Assembly: GCA_000169075.1 (NCBI GenBank)
Contig: AAVT01000005.1
Coordinates: forward strand, 62,001 to 126,000
Reading direction: 5' to 3'
Length of the DNA: 64,000 nt
DNA from: a marine gamma proteobacterium HTCC2143
GTDB lineage: Bacteria; Pseudomonadota; Gammaproteobacteria; Pseudomonadales; Dasaniaceae
The notes under the pieces were generated by a model, which saw nothing but the letters and a program-made list of their open reading frames with translations, was not told the DNA's origin and ran no database searches. The translations under genes and the position numbers were made by a program. Positions 46,436 through 55,998 of this stretch are shown here, piece after piece. Every line of letters starts with the position of its first letter. The stretch's first letter is position 1.

Positions 46436-47269
46436 ATGAACAGAGCGGCAATCATCGAAGAAATGCAAGTAATGGCAGACATCAACCCTACATTTGAAAT
46501 TGAGCGCCGGGTTGACTTCATAAAAGGCCAACTGGCCACTAGTGGTATTAAAACCTTAGTCCTTGGCATCAGCGGCGGCATAGACTCGGCGGTTTGCGGG
46601 CGACTTGCACAACTCGCGGTCAACCAACTAAATCAGCAAGATGACAGCTCTCCCTATAAATTTGTTGCAGTGCGACTACCTTACGGGGTGCAACTGGATG
46701 AGCACGATGCGCAAGCCTCCATCGATTTCATTCAGCCTAGTGAAAGTATTCATGCCAATGTTCAACAGGGGGCCGATGGCATCCATCAGCAGGCGATGAC
46801 GGCACTTCAGGCCTCGGGATTGTTAACTGAATCCGATGCACTGAGGGATTTCGCCAAAGGCAATGTCAAAGCTAGAACGAGGATGGCGGTTCAATACGAT
46901 ATTGCTGCGCTTCTCAACGGACTGGTGCTCGGCACTGATCACTCAGCCGAAAACATTACTGGATTTTTCACTAAGTGGGGCGACGGGGCCTGTGATCTGG
47001 CGCCCTTATTTGGACTGAGCAAACGCCAAGTTAAGCAGGTCGGCGCTAGCTTGGGAGTTCCCGAGCAACTTATCCATAAAACACCCACTGCTGATTTAGA
47101 GTCTCTCGCTCCGCAGAAAGCCGACGAACAAACGCTAGGCGTTACCTACGACGAACTGGACGATTATTTGGAGGGCAGACCGGTCGAAAAACAGGTGGCT
47201 CTGCATATCGAATCAATTTACACCAAGACCCAGCATAAACGGCAGCCGATACCGACAATCTATGATTAA
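46436..47269 (+). CDS. nadE: NAD(+) synthase, ammonia-dependent
   Basis: A 277-aa adenine-nucleotide alpha-hydrolase that amidates deamido-NAD with ammonia and ATP. The P-loop is [15 protein letters not shown] near residue 43. The middle has [31 protein letters not shown], and the C-terminus [31 protein letters not shown] (each split into family blocks). No glutaminase domain is fused, so it uses free ammonia. It lies between bamD and pilS, a position that I do not recall from Pseudomonas. pilS starts 35 bp downstream. Confidence 0.96.
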   Translation: MNRAAIIEEMQVMADINPTFEIERRVDFIKGQLATSGIKTLVLGISGGIDSAVCGRLAQLAVNQLNQQDDSSPYKFVAVRLPYGVQLDEHDAQASIDFIQPSESIHANVQQGADGIHQQAMTALQASGLLTESDALRDFAKGNVKARTRMAVQYDIAALLNGLVLGTDHSAENITGFFTKWGDGACDLAPLFGLSKRQVKQVGASLGVPEQLIHKTPTADLESLAPQKADEQTLGVTYDELDDYLEGRPVEKQVALHIESIYTKTQHKRQPIPTIYD

Positions 47270-47304
47270 GCTCTGTCACGGTCAATCTCTATCGCCATTC
47301 AGCT

Positions 47305-48933
47305 ATGACTAGCAGAGACAGGGGCTTCGATAACAATCAGCAAGAAAACCTGACTTTATTAAAAGTCTACACGGTTTATCGTGTTCTCTTGTGTTTTGGA
47401 TTACTGGCTACCTTCCTATTTTCAACCAACATTTTTATCATAGGCGGACTAAAACCGAACCAGTTTTTCTATGTGACCATGCTTTATTTGGCCGTCAACT
47501 TGGTGGGATTGGTGGCTATTTTACCCAAAAAAACCCCCTTTAACAGTCAACAATTATTCGCCAATTTTCTCTTTGATATCACCTTTATTATTGTCATCGT
47601 CGATGCTAGCAATGGCATTGATAGTGGTTTAGGTATTCTTTTTGTCGTTATCATCGCTGCCAGTAGTATTGTTTTAACTGGCCAACTTGCAGCACTGGTT
47701 GCGGCCATTGCCAGCATAGCCGTTATTGCTGATACCACCCGCCTTATGGGCAGTGGTAATGTAGAAACGTCGGCGTTTGTGTCAGCGGGTTTACTCGGAA
47801 TAATCTTTTTTATCACATCCCTATTAATTCAAAACCTTGCGACCAGAATACGTAAGGCTCAAGTCATCGCCGATGATCGAACTTCCGATGTTCTCCGATT
47901 ACAATCACTGAATCAGCAAATAGTTCAGCGAATGCAAACCGGTATCTTAGTGATTGATCAACATGGCAACATTCAATTAGGTAATGCTGCTGCCACTGAG
48001 TTTCTCACCTCCGTTACTAGCACCTCGGCGCCAATTAATAATGACCTGGTGATACTCCCACCTGAACTGATGGAAAAATTCCACCAGTGGAAACTGACGC
48101 CACAACTCAAGCTGGCGCCATTCCGAACAACGCAGACGGGCAGAGATATTAATGCCAATTTTTCAGTCCTAGGTAGCAATAAAGGCCAAGACACACTGGT
48201 TTTTTTGGAGGACAACAGCCGCCTCGTGCAGCGTGCCCAACAAATCAAACTGGCGTCATTGGGCCGATTGACCGCCAGCATAGCTCATGAAATACGTAAC
48301 CCGCTCAGCGCTGTCAGCCATGCCGCACAATTACTCGAAGAATCTGACATGCTCAATGGTACCGACAAAAAACTATCGGGGATTATTCAGAATCATTCGA
48401 AACGGATGAATAATATCATTGAAAATGTGCTGCAATTGTCACAACGAACGTCTCTAAATCCAGAAAAAATTCGATTAAAAGATTGGTTGAAAAATTTTGT
48501 CACCGAGTTCGAACAGGAAAACAGCCAACCATTCGATGTTGCAATCATTGACCATGATCAGACGACCGATATCACTTTTGACAGCAGTCAGCTCACCCAA
48601 GTTATTGCCAACTTAAGTCATAACGGACTGCGGTATAGCTTCCAAAACACCGGAGCTGCAACACTAACTTATAGTATTCATCTCAATGCAGAGACATCAC
48701 TTCCTGTGCTGGATGTTATTGACGAGGGTATCGGTATCAGTGAAGCTGAGCGGGATCATTTATTCGAACCGTTCTATACTACAGAGACAAAAGGCACCGG
48801 TTTGGGTTTATATATTTCACGGGCGCTGTGTGAAGCTAACGAAGCCAGATTGGATTACTTACGCGATGACAACAATAAAAGCTGTTTTCGGATCAGCTTT
48901 CCACACCCAGATCGACGTCTTTCCGATGAATAG
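47305..48933 (+). CDS. pilS: Sensor histidine kinase PilS
   Basis: A 542-aa membrane kinase that senses pilin levels and phosphorylates PilR. Six hydrophobic helices occupy about residues 25-175. A PAS-like region follows (MQTGILVIDQHGNIQLGN near 212). The HisKA box with phospho-His is SIAHEIRNPLSAVSHAAQLL near 330. The ATPase domain has N-box NLSHNGLRYS, G1 DEGIGISEAE and G2 KGTGLGLYIS. The pilR gene begins 29 bp downstream, so it is a two-gene operon. Domain order and synteny support PilS over other NtrB-like kinases. Confidence 0.95.
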   Translation: MTSRDRGFDNNQQENLTLLKVYTVYRVLLCFGLLATFLFSTNIFIIGGLKPNQFFYVTMLYLAVNLVGLVAILPKKTPFNSQQLFANFLFDITFIIVIVDASNGIDSGLGILFVVIIAASSIVLTGQLAALVAAIASIAVIADTTRLMGSGNVETSAFVSAGLLGIIFFITSLLIQNLATRIRKAQVIADDRTSDVLRLQSLNQQIVQRMQTGILVIDQHGNIQLGNAAATEFLTSVTSTSAPINNDLVILPPELMEKFHQWKLTPQLKLAPFRTTQTGRDINANFSVLGSNKGQDTLVFLEDNSRLVQRAQQIKLASLGRLTASIAHEIRNPLSAVSHAAQLLEESDMLNGTDKKLSGIIQNHSKRMNNIIENVLQLSQRTSLNPEKIRLKDWLKNFVTEFEQENSQPFDVAIIDHDQTTDITFDSSQLTQVIANLSHNGLRYSFQNTGAATLTYSIHLNAETSLPVLDVIDEGIGISEAERDHLFEPFYTTETKGTGLGLYISRALCEANEARLDYLRDDNNKSCFRISFPHPDRRLSDE

Positions 48934-48962
48934 ACGTTCCTTCATTGCGGAATCAACATGCT

Positions 48963-50327
48963 ATGAGTAACAACCGTGTTTTAATTATTGATGATGAGCC
49001 GGATATCCGGGAACTGCTGGAAATCACCATCAATCGTATGGGACTGGATACTGACAGCGCTGAAAGTGTATCCAGCGCCCTTTCATATTTGAAAACAACG
49101 GACTATGGCTTATGCCTGACGGATATGAAACTGCCCGATGGCGATGGACTGGAGATCATCAAACATATACAACAACATTGCCCACATATTCCTGTGGCAA
49201 TGGTCACTGCGTTTGGAAGCACCGAAATAGCCATTGACGCACTAAAAGCCGGAGCGTTTGATTTTGTCAATAAGCCGATAAATATTGACCGGCTGCGCCA
49301 GCTAATTGATGCCGCTTTAAAGCTCAGTCAAAGTACCGAACAGGTCAACTATGATGACCAGGTTCAGCTGCTGGGAGACACCCAGATTATTGAATCTTTA
49401 CGCGACAAGGTCAGCAAATTATCCCGCAGTCAGGCGCCTGTTTATATCAGCGGGGAATCTGGCAGCGGCAAAGAAGTGGTCGCACGCCTTATCCACGCCA
49501 ACGGACCGCGGGGCAGTCATCCCTTCATTCCTGTCAATTGTGGTGCCATTCCCTCAGAGCTTATGGAGAGCGAGTTTTTTGGTCATACCAAAGGCAGCTT
49601 TACCGGCGCTTTGGAAAATAAACAGGGACTCTTTGAAGCCGCTAATGGCGGCAGCCTTTTTCTCGACGAGGTTGCCGATCTGCCATTACTAATGCAGGTC
49701 AAACTACTGAGGGCCATTCAAGAAAAAGCGATTCGAAAAGTGGGTTCTAACGATGAAGTTCCGGTTGACGTTAGGATACTCAGCGCCACCCATAAAAATC
49801 TTGCTGAGGAAGTTGACCGTGAGCGATTTCGCCGTGATTTGTTTTATCGTATTAATGTCATCGAAGTTAAAGTTCCCCCCCTGCGCGAGAGAAAGAACGA
49901 TATCCCGCTACTGGCGGACTTTGCGCTATCAAAGCTTGCATGGGAATGGAAAATTGACAAACCGCAGCTGTCGGATGAAGCGATATCCGCGCTCACTCGT
50001 TATTCCTTCCCGGGTAATGTTAGGGAACTTGAGAATACTCTAGAGCGCGCCTATACCTTATGCGAAGCAAATATTATTCGAGAGCAAGATTTACAACTGC
50101 CGGTATCCACTGGGAAACCTCAAAACGGCGAGCCATCGATTAGCGCTGATATCGACAACCCAAAAAATGCCTTTGGCGATCTGGAGGGATATCTCGAGGC
50201 GATAGAAACTCAGATTATTAAAGCTGCACTGGAAGAAACGCGTTGGAATAAAACTGCCGCGGCAGAACTTTTGGGTATTTCATTTCGGCAGTTGCGCTAT
50301 AAACTTAAAAAAAATGATCTGGAGTAA
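48963..50327 (+). CDS. pilR: Sigma-54-dependent response regulator PilR
   Basis: A 454-aa NtrC-type activator. Receiver domain: VLIIDDEPD at the N-terminus and the phospho-acceptor Asp in CLTDMKLPDGDG near residue 54. AAA+ domain: Walker A GESGSGKEVVARLIH, the sigma-54 contact loop as GSFTGA, and FLDEVADLP. The C-terminal Fis-type helix-turn-helix is NKTAAAELLGISFRQLRYKLKK (split across the last 27 residues). In Pseudomonas PilR turns on the major pilin pilA; pilA itself is not in the window. ATG 48963 gives the family-typical N-terminus; an in-frame TTG lies at 48945. Confidence 0.95.
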   Translation: MSNNRVLIIDDEPDIRELLEITINRMGLDTDSAESVSSALSYLKTTDYGLCLTDMKLPDGDGLEIIKHIQQHCPHIPVAMVTAFGSTEIAIDALKAGAFDFVNKPINIDRLRQLIDAALKLSQSTEQVNYDDQVQLLGDTQIIESLRDKVSKLSRSQAPVYISGESGSGKEVVARLIHANGPRGSHPFIPVNCGAIPSELMESEFFGHTKGSFTGALENKQGLFEAANGGSLFLDEVADLPLLMQVKLLRAIQEKAIRKVGSNDEVPVDVRILSATHKNLAEEVDRERFRRDLFYRINVIEVKVPPLRERKNDIPLLADFALSKLAWEWKIDKPQLSDEAISALTRYSFPGNVRELENTLERAYTLCEANIIREQDLQLPVSTGKPQNGEPSISADIDNPKNAFGDLEGYLEAIETQIIKAALEETRWNKTAAAELLGISFRQLRYKLKKNDLE

Positions 50328-50452
50328 CTGAGGCAATTCACCTTACTGCGGTGATGGACAGTATTTGGCAGGTATGATAATTTTTAATAACACTGAACGG
50401 ATTTAGTGTAGGAACGTCAGCTAGCTAGTACCAGAGGCCAAGGAGGGACTCT

Positions 50453-51022
50453 ATGAATCATCATCCTTATCGGGGAATCCGCTCCGGATTCTCGTTAATC
50501 GAACTTATTTTCACAGTGAGCATTTTGTCTATTCTGTCGGCTGCAGGGGCAAGCTCCCTCAGCCATTTTATGAACCGTGCGCAGTCTGCAACCGCTACAA
50601 GAGCCATTGTCAGCGCTTTGCAATACACAAGGAGTGAAGCGATTGGAAGAAACAAAGTGATAACCCTTTGCCTTTCTGACAATGGCGTGACCTGTGATAA
50701 AACCAGCACTCGTCAACTCATTGTGTTTAGGGATGAGAATAATAACAAAGCCAGTGAAGCCGATGAATTAATTCGCATTATTCAATTCAACGGTGATAAC
50801 CCTATTTTTGAGTTTCGCGTTTCCGCTGGCAGAAACTATATCCGCTATCGACCTAATGGTTCCGCCATCGACTTCGGGCGGATCCAATATTGCCCGTCGA
50901 CGGGCGACCCGCGTTACGGCAGTCAGGTAGTTGTCAATTTTAGCGGACGACCACGACTGGCAAGAGATACTGATACCGATGGGATCGTCGAAGGGAAAGA
51001 TAAAAAGAACATAAACTGTTAA
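50453..51022 (+). CDS. fimT: Minor type IV pseudopilin (GspH/FimT family)
   Basis: A 189-aa prepilin-like protein. The prepilin peptidase site is RSG|FSLIE with Glu5, followed by a hydrophobic helix to about residue 40. The middle block ALQYTRSEAIGRNKVITLCLS is the GspH/FimT signature. A FRDENNNKASEADELIR stretch resembles the calcium-loop-like motif common in this family. It lies directly after pilR on the same strand, as fimT does in Pseudomonas. AGGAGG is 5-6 bases before the ATG. A weak promoter (TGGACA, 15 bases, GATAAT) lies at 50355-50381. Confidence 0.9.
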   Translation: MNHHPYRGIRSGFSLIELIFTVSILSILSAAGASSLSHFMNRAQSATATRAIVSALQYTRSEAIGRNKVITLCLSDNGVTCDKTSTRQLIVFRDENNNKASEADELIRIIQFNGDNPIFEFRVSAGRNYIRYRPNGSAIDFGRIQYCPSTGDPRYGSQVVVNFSGRPRLARDTDTDGIVEGKDKKNINC

Positions 51023-51076
51023 CGACCAAGTCAAAAAACAGTTGCGGCGGCTTCTTGTTGTTGTTCAGCAGTAATA

Positions 51077-51508
51077 TTACCAGCAGTCAGCGGAGCTGCC
51101 GCCGTCACTATCTTTGGACTCTTTTCGCCCAGTGTGAGCCAGACTCAGCACCCGACAGTTTACATCGTCCAACTGATTACCGGTCGCCGTCGCCGTCAGT
51201 GTAAATTCGGAACCGTCGTTCGCAATAGCCGCTGTAATAACATAAAAGCCCTCAGGGGACGTTAACGTTGCATCAGTGCTACCGAGGTTAGTCACGTCGT
51301 CGGTATATATATTAAACTGGAAAAACCACTGCTCCTGCAATGCCGCTACCCGAGTTAGCGCTACGGTGCCGTCTGCGCGCCGGGATCTTTCTACACTACT
51401 TTGATACGACGGCAGCGCCACAGCAGCCAGAATACCGACAATGGCCAAAGCCACTAATAGCTCAACCAGCGTAAATCCCATCGGTTTTTTTGTGCGCTTG
51501 TTTGTCAT
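51077..51508 (-). CDS. pilE: Minor type IV pilin PilE
   Basis: A 143-aa minor pilin. The prepilin site is KPMG|FTLVELLVALAIVGILAAVALP (leader of 11 residues, Glu5 present). The globular part has ADGTVALTRVAALQEQWFFQFNIYTDD, and two C-terminal cysteines (NCRV and DCW) likely form the D-region disulfide. It is the last gene of the fimU-pilV-pilW-pilX-pilY1-pilE operon, 9 bp after pilY1. It is thought to cap or prime the pilus with the other minor pilins. Confidence 0.93.
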   Translation of the reverse strand: MTNKRTKKPMGFTLVELLVALAIVGILAAVALPSYQSSVERSRRADGTVALTRVAALQEQWFFQFNIYTDDVTNLGSTDATLTSPEGFYVITAAIANDGSEFTLTATATGNQLDDVNCRVLSLAHTGRKESKDSDGGSSADCW

Positions 51509-51517
51509 ATTAACTCT

Positions 51518-54500
51518 CTATTGATTTAAAAATAACTCGCGCCATGACATGCGGCCATTGATGCCTGAACTGAAGGTACCACCCACAAACGAGGACTCCG
51601 CATCGTCTTCGGTAATGACCACTCCGTCTTTTACCGCCGTGGTACCCACAATGATTGAATCCAATTCTGGTTCATATAAGTCCAATAGTTCGGCTGAATT
51701 CAAAGTAATGTTACTGTCAGTTCCTATATATGCATCAGGGGAGGGTGTGCCTGTCGAGAAATCCAGCAGGTAAATAAAACTATCACCATTAACCTCACAG
51801 ACGCTAGAGGACTCAGGTTGCACCGTGGTAATAAACAGCGCGTCGTTGGTGACCGTCGGCGGCTGAGTTGTGCGAGCGCCGACCGGCGTAAATTCTCTGT
51901 ACCAACCCTGGTCGCCTCTCAGCGCCAGCTCTAAACCGGCAAAGGTGCTCACCGATAGACTATTGACGGTGATCGGCGTACTACCCGATGTATTGGTGAC
52001 CACACCATCACTGAAAACTCGGATATCCGTTACATCTTCAAGGTTGCTTTTCGCCACCGAGGTATACGCCGGCGAGCCAGTGGTATCGAGCGGCTCTTTA
52101 ATAGCGTAAAACGTTTGCAACTCTGAGGTCGCAAGGTCGCTGGCCGCCAATAAACGACCCGTGCCGCCAAACACCCAATGATTATTCTGCGCATCTTTTA
52201 CAGTAACGGGAGTATGGGCAAACGAACGGCCACTGACCCCCGTCAACAGATCGCTGAACGACCCTGCGGGACTCATTCGTTTTAACTTGCCTGCAGGCGA
52301 CGCTATCGTGCCACCCACCGTACCGAGATAAATCACATCGTCATCGTAGTCACCGTCCCAATCAACGGCAGATAAGCCGCCAATGAAACTGTTCGACTCG
52401 GCTGAATTATAAGTCACCAACGATGGGGCCCCAGTACTGATCAGGGTATTTAAATCCAGCACAAACACTTGGGCGTTTTGACGACTCACCATATCCGTTA
52501 AAGCAGCACCTTTTTCTGTACCCGTCACACCGCCAGGTCCGGACCCAAAGGCCAAATACCACTGGTTGGACAGCGGCGTAGTGAATGAGCCACTCTCTCC
52601 CGCTTTACGGTCTTTGAACACCGTCGGCTCACTGGTGGTAAAACCTAAACTTGGATCGGTTATTTCGGCCAGCAATGTCGGAGGATTTTCAGGATTAGTA
52701 ATATCCAAGACAACAAATGCTGACCGGAAAGTGACGTCATCACTCAAGTCACTATCAGTATCGCTATTAATGTCAATCGTCTGATCACCGCCACCCAGTC
52801 GAAAGCCAACAACCAATATAGTGCCCCAGCCACCGGGATGGTCAGCATCATCGGGAAAAATATTGACATCGAAAGATTCCGGAGAGCCATCAACATAATA
52901 CACGTGGGAATATTCCGGCTGCGTCAACCAGCGTAAATGCGGCAATAAGTTCTGTGGCACATAGGCCCAAATTTCACTACCGAGCGGATGCATAGTCTCC
53001 CCAGCACCGGCTTCGGTTTGGAATCCATTGGTATCCTCATCATAAAAACCACCATTAAATGCGTGCAGCATGCCATCATTGGCACCGGCGTAAATCATCA
53101 CTCGCCGGTCGCGATATTGTTGTCTGAAGGCGGTATAACTCGTATCACTATAGCGGGTTGAATAGTCCTCGTCGGGACGCCCCACCGCCAGCGGCGAAGA
53201 ATGAACAATGTCACCTAACCTCAAAGCCTCGACCACGCCATCACCATCCGCATCAATAGTGCGGTTGCGCCAACCTTCAACAGCACCCTCCTCACCGCGA
53301 ATATAATTAACGATGTGTGGCGCCAAGCCCAATGTTGACGAATCCAGCCCTAAATAACGCTCAACCCCGGCAACGGACGAGCCGGTGAATGTAGTCTCAT
53401 CAAAGTCAATTTGTTCACCGCTGGCCACTGAGCCGTCTTTATCACTATCGATCCAAGTGAAAATATGACGTCCTCCGTCAGCGGCCGACGAGAATGTACG
53501 CTGCGACGTTACATTGGTCAGTGCCGCCAGCTCGTCCTGAGCGCTCCACAAAGCCGACACGTTTCTAATAGACACCGAATCAAGCAACGAAGATCCGTCG
53601 TGGCTATAACGATCCACCATTAATTGTTCTTCTACCACATCGAAACGGGTGCGAATTTGCGCATCATCAGTGGTAAACACTTTGTCACAATTGCCAGGAC
53701 CCTCTGCTATACCATCACGGCAAGTGTCCTCGTAAAAAACACCATCTTCATCAATAAACCAGGCATAAAGATTGCCTGACCACAACACAGAATCGTTATC
53801 AACAACAATTTCCGGCTCATAAAGAGCCTGATAAAAACCACCAATCCCCCGTGATGACCCGGCTTGAACCGCCGCGGCCGAACCTGACGCAACACGATTC
53901 GCGACCTCTTCAAAAACGTCACTCAAACCCGCAACCATATTGGCCGGCTGATTCCCTAATGTATAGGTATCCGGTATACCGTCGCCATCTGTATCCCAAT
54001 CGTCGTCGGTAGTTGTTGTACTGCCACCAATAGTCTGAGTATTGGGATCGGAATCAGTATCATTCTCTCCTGTTTCAAAACCTCCATATTTGGCGGCCAT
54101 CCATAACGGATTCCCAGGGCCTGTTCCTGGACCACCCGACTTGTATTCCTGGGTATCGACAACAAAGGTTCTTACCACTTGCGCTCCACTGCGGTCGGCG
54201 CGAATGTCGTTGGTATTAGCCCAATAGCTTAAGCCCGCAACCCACCAACCATTGTTATTTCTTCCGCGGGTCACACCACCAAGATTTCCAGGCTGATAGT
54301 TTTCTAGGGTACCTACGGTATCCGTCAATGTATCTACGTTTATTCCAATTCCAACACTGGATGGCTGATGAGGACTTCCCTCCCGTCCGTTTACATAACC
54401 ACTCCCTCCGTCCCAATCATAAATGGACGATCTAACACCCGGAAGATTATGATCCTCCCACGCAAATTGATCCCCGGAATATAAAACATAGTTGGCCTGG

Positions 54501-55888
54501 CAATCTTCCGAAATGGGGTCTGACCAAGTTGTTATAACCGGGAAATTATCCCGCATGGCGATATCGCCAATACCATTGTAATATTCGGGTGTTGGTGACA
54601 ATTGTGCGCCGCCGCTATCTTTCGCAACTAGGTACCTCAAGCTTTCATAATAAAGCTCGGCCACAGGGTCAAAGGATTTATACCTTCGGTTACTCAAACC
54701 AAAATTATTAATGTAATTCAATAAACCACTGTTATTTATGCCTTGCCCAGCATTGACCAATCCGTCTGGATCCAGAACTATTAAACCGTTAGCATCAATC
54801 TCAGCCGCCGGATTAACCTCAAAGCCACCGGTATCTTTAGGTCGCTGATTACCTATGTATTTGGCCGCTACTCGCAGCACGCCGCCATTGCGATTATGGC
54901 TATTATCGGCCAAGTAGCTGAACAACGCATATTTCATGCTCGCAGCATTCCGAATCAGCAAACCTTCAGGTTTATACCAAGTATTGGTGCCATCGGTATA
55001 GGCCACGCAGTTATCCTCAAGACTGACGGTGTCATCACAGACCTGGACAATAACGCTGTAATCCCGGTTATTGATTAACGTATTTCCCCTGTCATAGAAT
55101 CGGACACGATTGCCTGAATTGGAATAGTTATTTTGAATTCGCATTTTATCTGTAGCAAAAGGCGTAAGGTTCTGCGGGTCATTTGTGAAGGTAATACCGT
55201 TATTTGTATATCCTCCGTTCCTATTTTTGATCGCTTTATCAACAAATCGCCAATCGCCGTATCGGTGAGTTCGTGTCAACAACGTTTTCGCACCGGAACC
55301 AGCGGTATCAACTAGACGCGCACCTCCGGTCATTGCACCACGAAACTGATCAATGGCGGTCATCGTCGCCCAGTTCATAAAGTTACCGCTGAACTCATCA
55401 CCATTACAGGTATAGTCGGTGTTGGCGAGCGATGAGGGATAAAAATACTCAGAGTTAACGCTAGCGTGAGGGCTGGTAGCAACTTGAGTAACGTTGTTAC
55501 CGCCATCGTTATAGCGATAACATTTAGCGGGATCAAAATAACCAATGTATTCCTCATCGCTGGTGTAGCAAATATCGGCAGTATATGAGGTGCCTGAAAA
55601 AGTAATAGACTTGCGGCCGGGACAAATCCCCCCCCCGCTCATGACCTCGTTGGCGCCAGTAAAGGCTTCCGCTTGCTGCGTCAGCTCAACCGATAGATCA
55701 ATCACTAAAAGAGGATCCGCGCCATCGGATAACAGCTCGGGGGTAGCCGCATAATCTCGCTCCGATGCCGTAGTCGCCCGGTCAGGCCCCAACTGGGCAT
55801 AACTGGTCAATGAGGCCAGCATGACGCTGACGACTAACAAAGCCTTTGCACCGGTCATTGATAATTGCTTCACTCTTGCTGTGTTCAT
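51518..55888 (-). CDS. pilY1: Type IV pilus tip adhesin/biogenesis protein PilY1
   Basis: A 1456-aa secreted protein, the pilus-tip adhesin and retraction antagonist. Signal peptide at residues 1-31 (LLVVSVMLASLTSYAQ). The N-terminal part lacks a clear VWA MIDAS motif. The C-terminal PilC beta-propeller begins near 880, with GRPDEDY, VMIYAGANDGMLHAFNGGFY and EIWAYVPQNLLPHLRWL. Acidic Ca-binding loops are visible: DTDGDGIPD near 631, an exact EF-hand-like DSDKDGSVASGE near 820, DADGDGVVE near 880, and DWDGDYDDD near 1177 in the propeller, where the known Pseudomonas PilY1 Ca site lies. Translation likely starts at ATG 55888 behind GAGG. Confidence 0.95.
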   Translation of the reverse strand: MNTARVKQLSMTGAKALLVVSVMLASLTSYAQLGPDRATTASERDYAATPELLSDGADPLLVIDLSVELTQQAEAFTGANEVMSGGGICPGRKSITFSGTSYTADICYTSDEEYIGYFDPAKCYRYNDGGNNVTQVATSPHASVNSEYFYPSSLANTDYTCNGDEFSGNFMNWATMTAIDQFRGAMTGGARLVDTAGSGAKTLLTRTHRYGDWRFVDKAIKNRNGGYTNNGITFTNDPQNLTPFATDKMRIQNNYSNSGNRVRFYDRGNTLINNRDYSVIVQVCDDTVSLEDNCVAYTDGTNTWYKPEGLLIRNAASMKYALFSYLADNSHNRNGGVLRVAAKYIGNQRPKDTGGFEVNPAAEIDANGLIVLDPDGLVNAGQGINNSGLLNYINNFGLSNRRYKSFDPVAELYYESLRYLVAKDSGGAQLSPTPEYYNGIGDIAMRDNFPVITTWSDPISEDCQANYVLYSGDQFAWEDHNLPGVRSSIYDWDGGSGYVNGREGSPHQPSSVGIGINVDTLTDTVGTLENYQPGNLGGVTRGRNNNGWWVAGLSYWANTNDIRADRSGAQVVRTFVVDTQEYKSGGPGTGPGNPLWMAAKYGGFETGENDTDSDPNTQTIGGSTTTTDDDWDTDGDGIPDTYTLGNQPANMVAGLSDVFEEVANRVASGSAAAVQAGSSRGIGGFYQALYEPEIVVDNDSVLWSGNLYAWFIDEDGVFYEDTCRDGIAEGPGNCDKVFTTDDAQIRTRFDVVEEQLMVDRYSHDGSSLLDSVSIRNVSALWSAQDELAALTNVTSQRTFSSAADGGRHIFTWIDSDKDGSVASGEQIDFDETTFTGSSVAGVERYLGLDSSTLGLAPHIVNYIRGEEGAVEGWRNRTIDADGDGVVEALRLGDIVHSSPLAVGRPDEDYSTRYSDTSYTAFRQQYRDRRVMIYAGANDGMLHAFNGGFYDEDTNGFQTEAGAGETMHPLGSEIWAYVPQNLLPHLRWLTQPEYSHVYYVDGSPESFDVNIFPDDADHPGGWGTILVVGFRLGGGDQTIDINSDTDSDLSDDVTFRSAFVVLDITNPENPPTLLAEITDPSLGFTTSEPTVFKDRKAGESGSFTTPLSNQWYLAFGSGPGGVTGTEKGAALTDMVSRQNAQVFVLDLNTLISTGAPSLVTYNSAESNSFIGGLSAVDWDGDYDDDVIYLGTVGGTIASPAGKLKRMSPAGSFSDLLTGVSGRSFAHTPVTVKDAQNNHWVFGGTGRLLAASDLATSELQTFYAIKEPLDTTGSPAYTSVAKSNLEDVTDIRVFSDGVVTNTSGSTPITVNSLSVSTFAGLELALRGDQGWYREFTPVGARTTQPPTVTNDALFITTVQPESSSVCEVNGDSFIYLLDFSTGTPSPDAYIGTDSNITLNSAELLDLYEPELDSIIVGTTAVKDGVVITEDDAESSFVGGTFSSGINGRMSWRELFLNQ

Positions 55889-55902
55889 GTCATTAACCTC
55901 AA

Positions 55903-55916
55903 CACCGTTAACGGTG
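55903..55916 (-). promoter_or_regulatory. Perfect palindrome just upstream of pilY1
   Basis: CACCGTTAACGGTG is a 14-bp perfect palindrome, ending 14 bases before the pilY1 ATG and directly upstream of the GAGG ribosome site. It could be an operator or a hairpin that controls initiation. It contains ACCGTT, as do AlgR boxes. Confidence 0.45.
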
Positions 55917-55930
55917 AAACTCCAAAAACT

Positions 55931-55949
55931 TCATTCAATGTCTATCCAT
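55931..55949 (-). repeat. 19-nt leader box upstream of pilY1
   Basis: TCATTCAATGTCTATCCAT on the plus strand matches 17 of 19 bases of the box upstream of fimU at 58867-58885. Both lie about 42 bases from the start codon. Confidence 0.6.
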
Positions 55950-55962
55950 TGCTAACAATGGA
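55945..55962 (-). terminator. Hairpin in the pilX-pilY1 gap
   Basis: TCCATTG and CAATGGA form a perfect 7-bp stem with a 4-base loop, 37 bp after the pilX stop. No U-tract on the minus strand, so it may be a processing or attenuation hairpin within the operon. Confidence 0.35.
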
Positions 55963-55998
55963 ATATCGTAGAAATAATCTAACGGCTGCCCAGCGCAT

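Noticed and set aside
46148..46531. 127-codon minus-strand frame upstream of nadE
   Set aside because: It overlaps the well-supported nadE start by nearly 100 bp and shows no domain or ribosome site.
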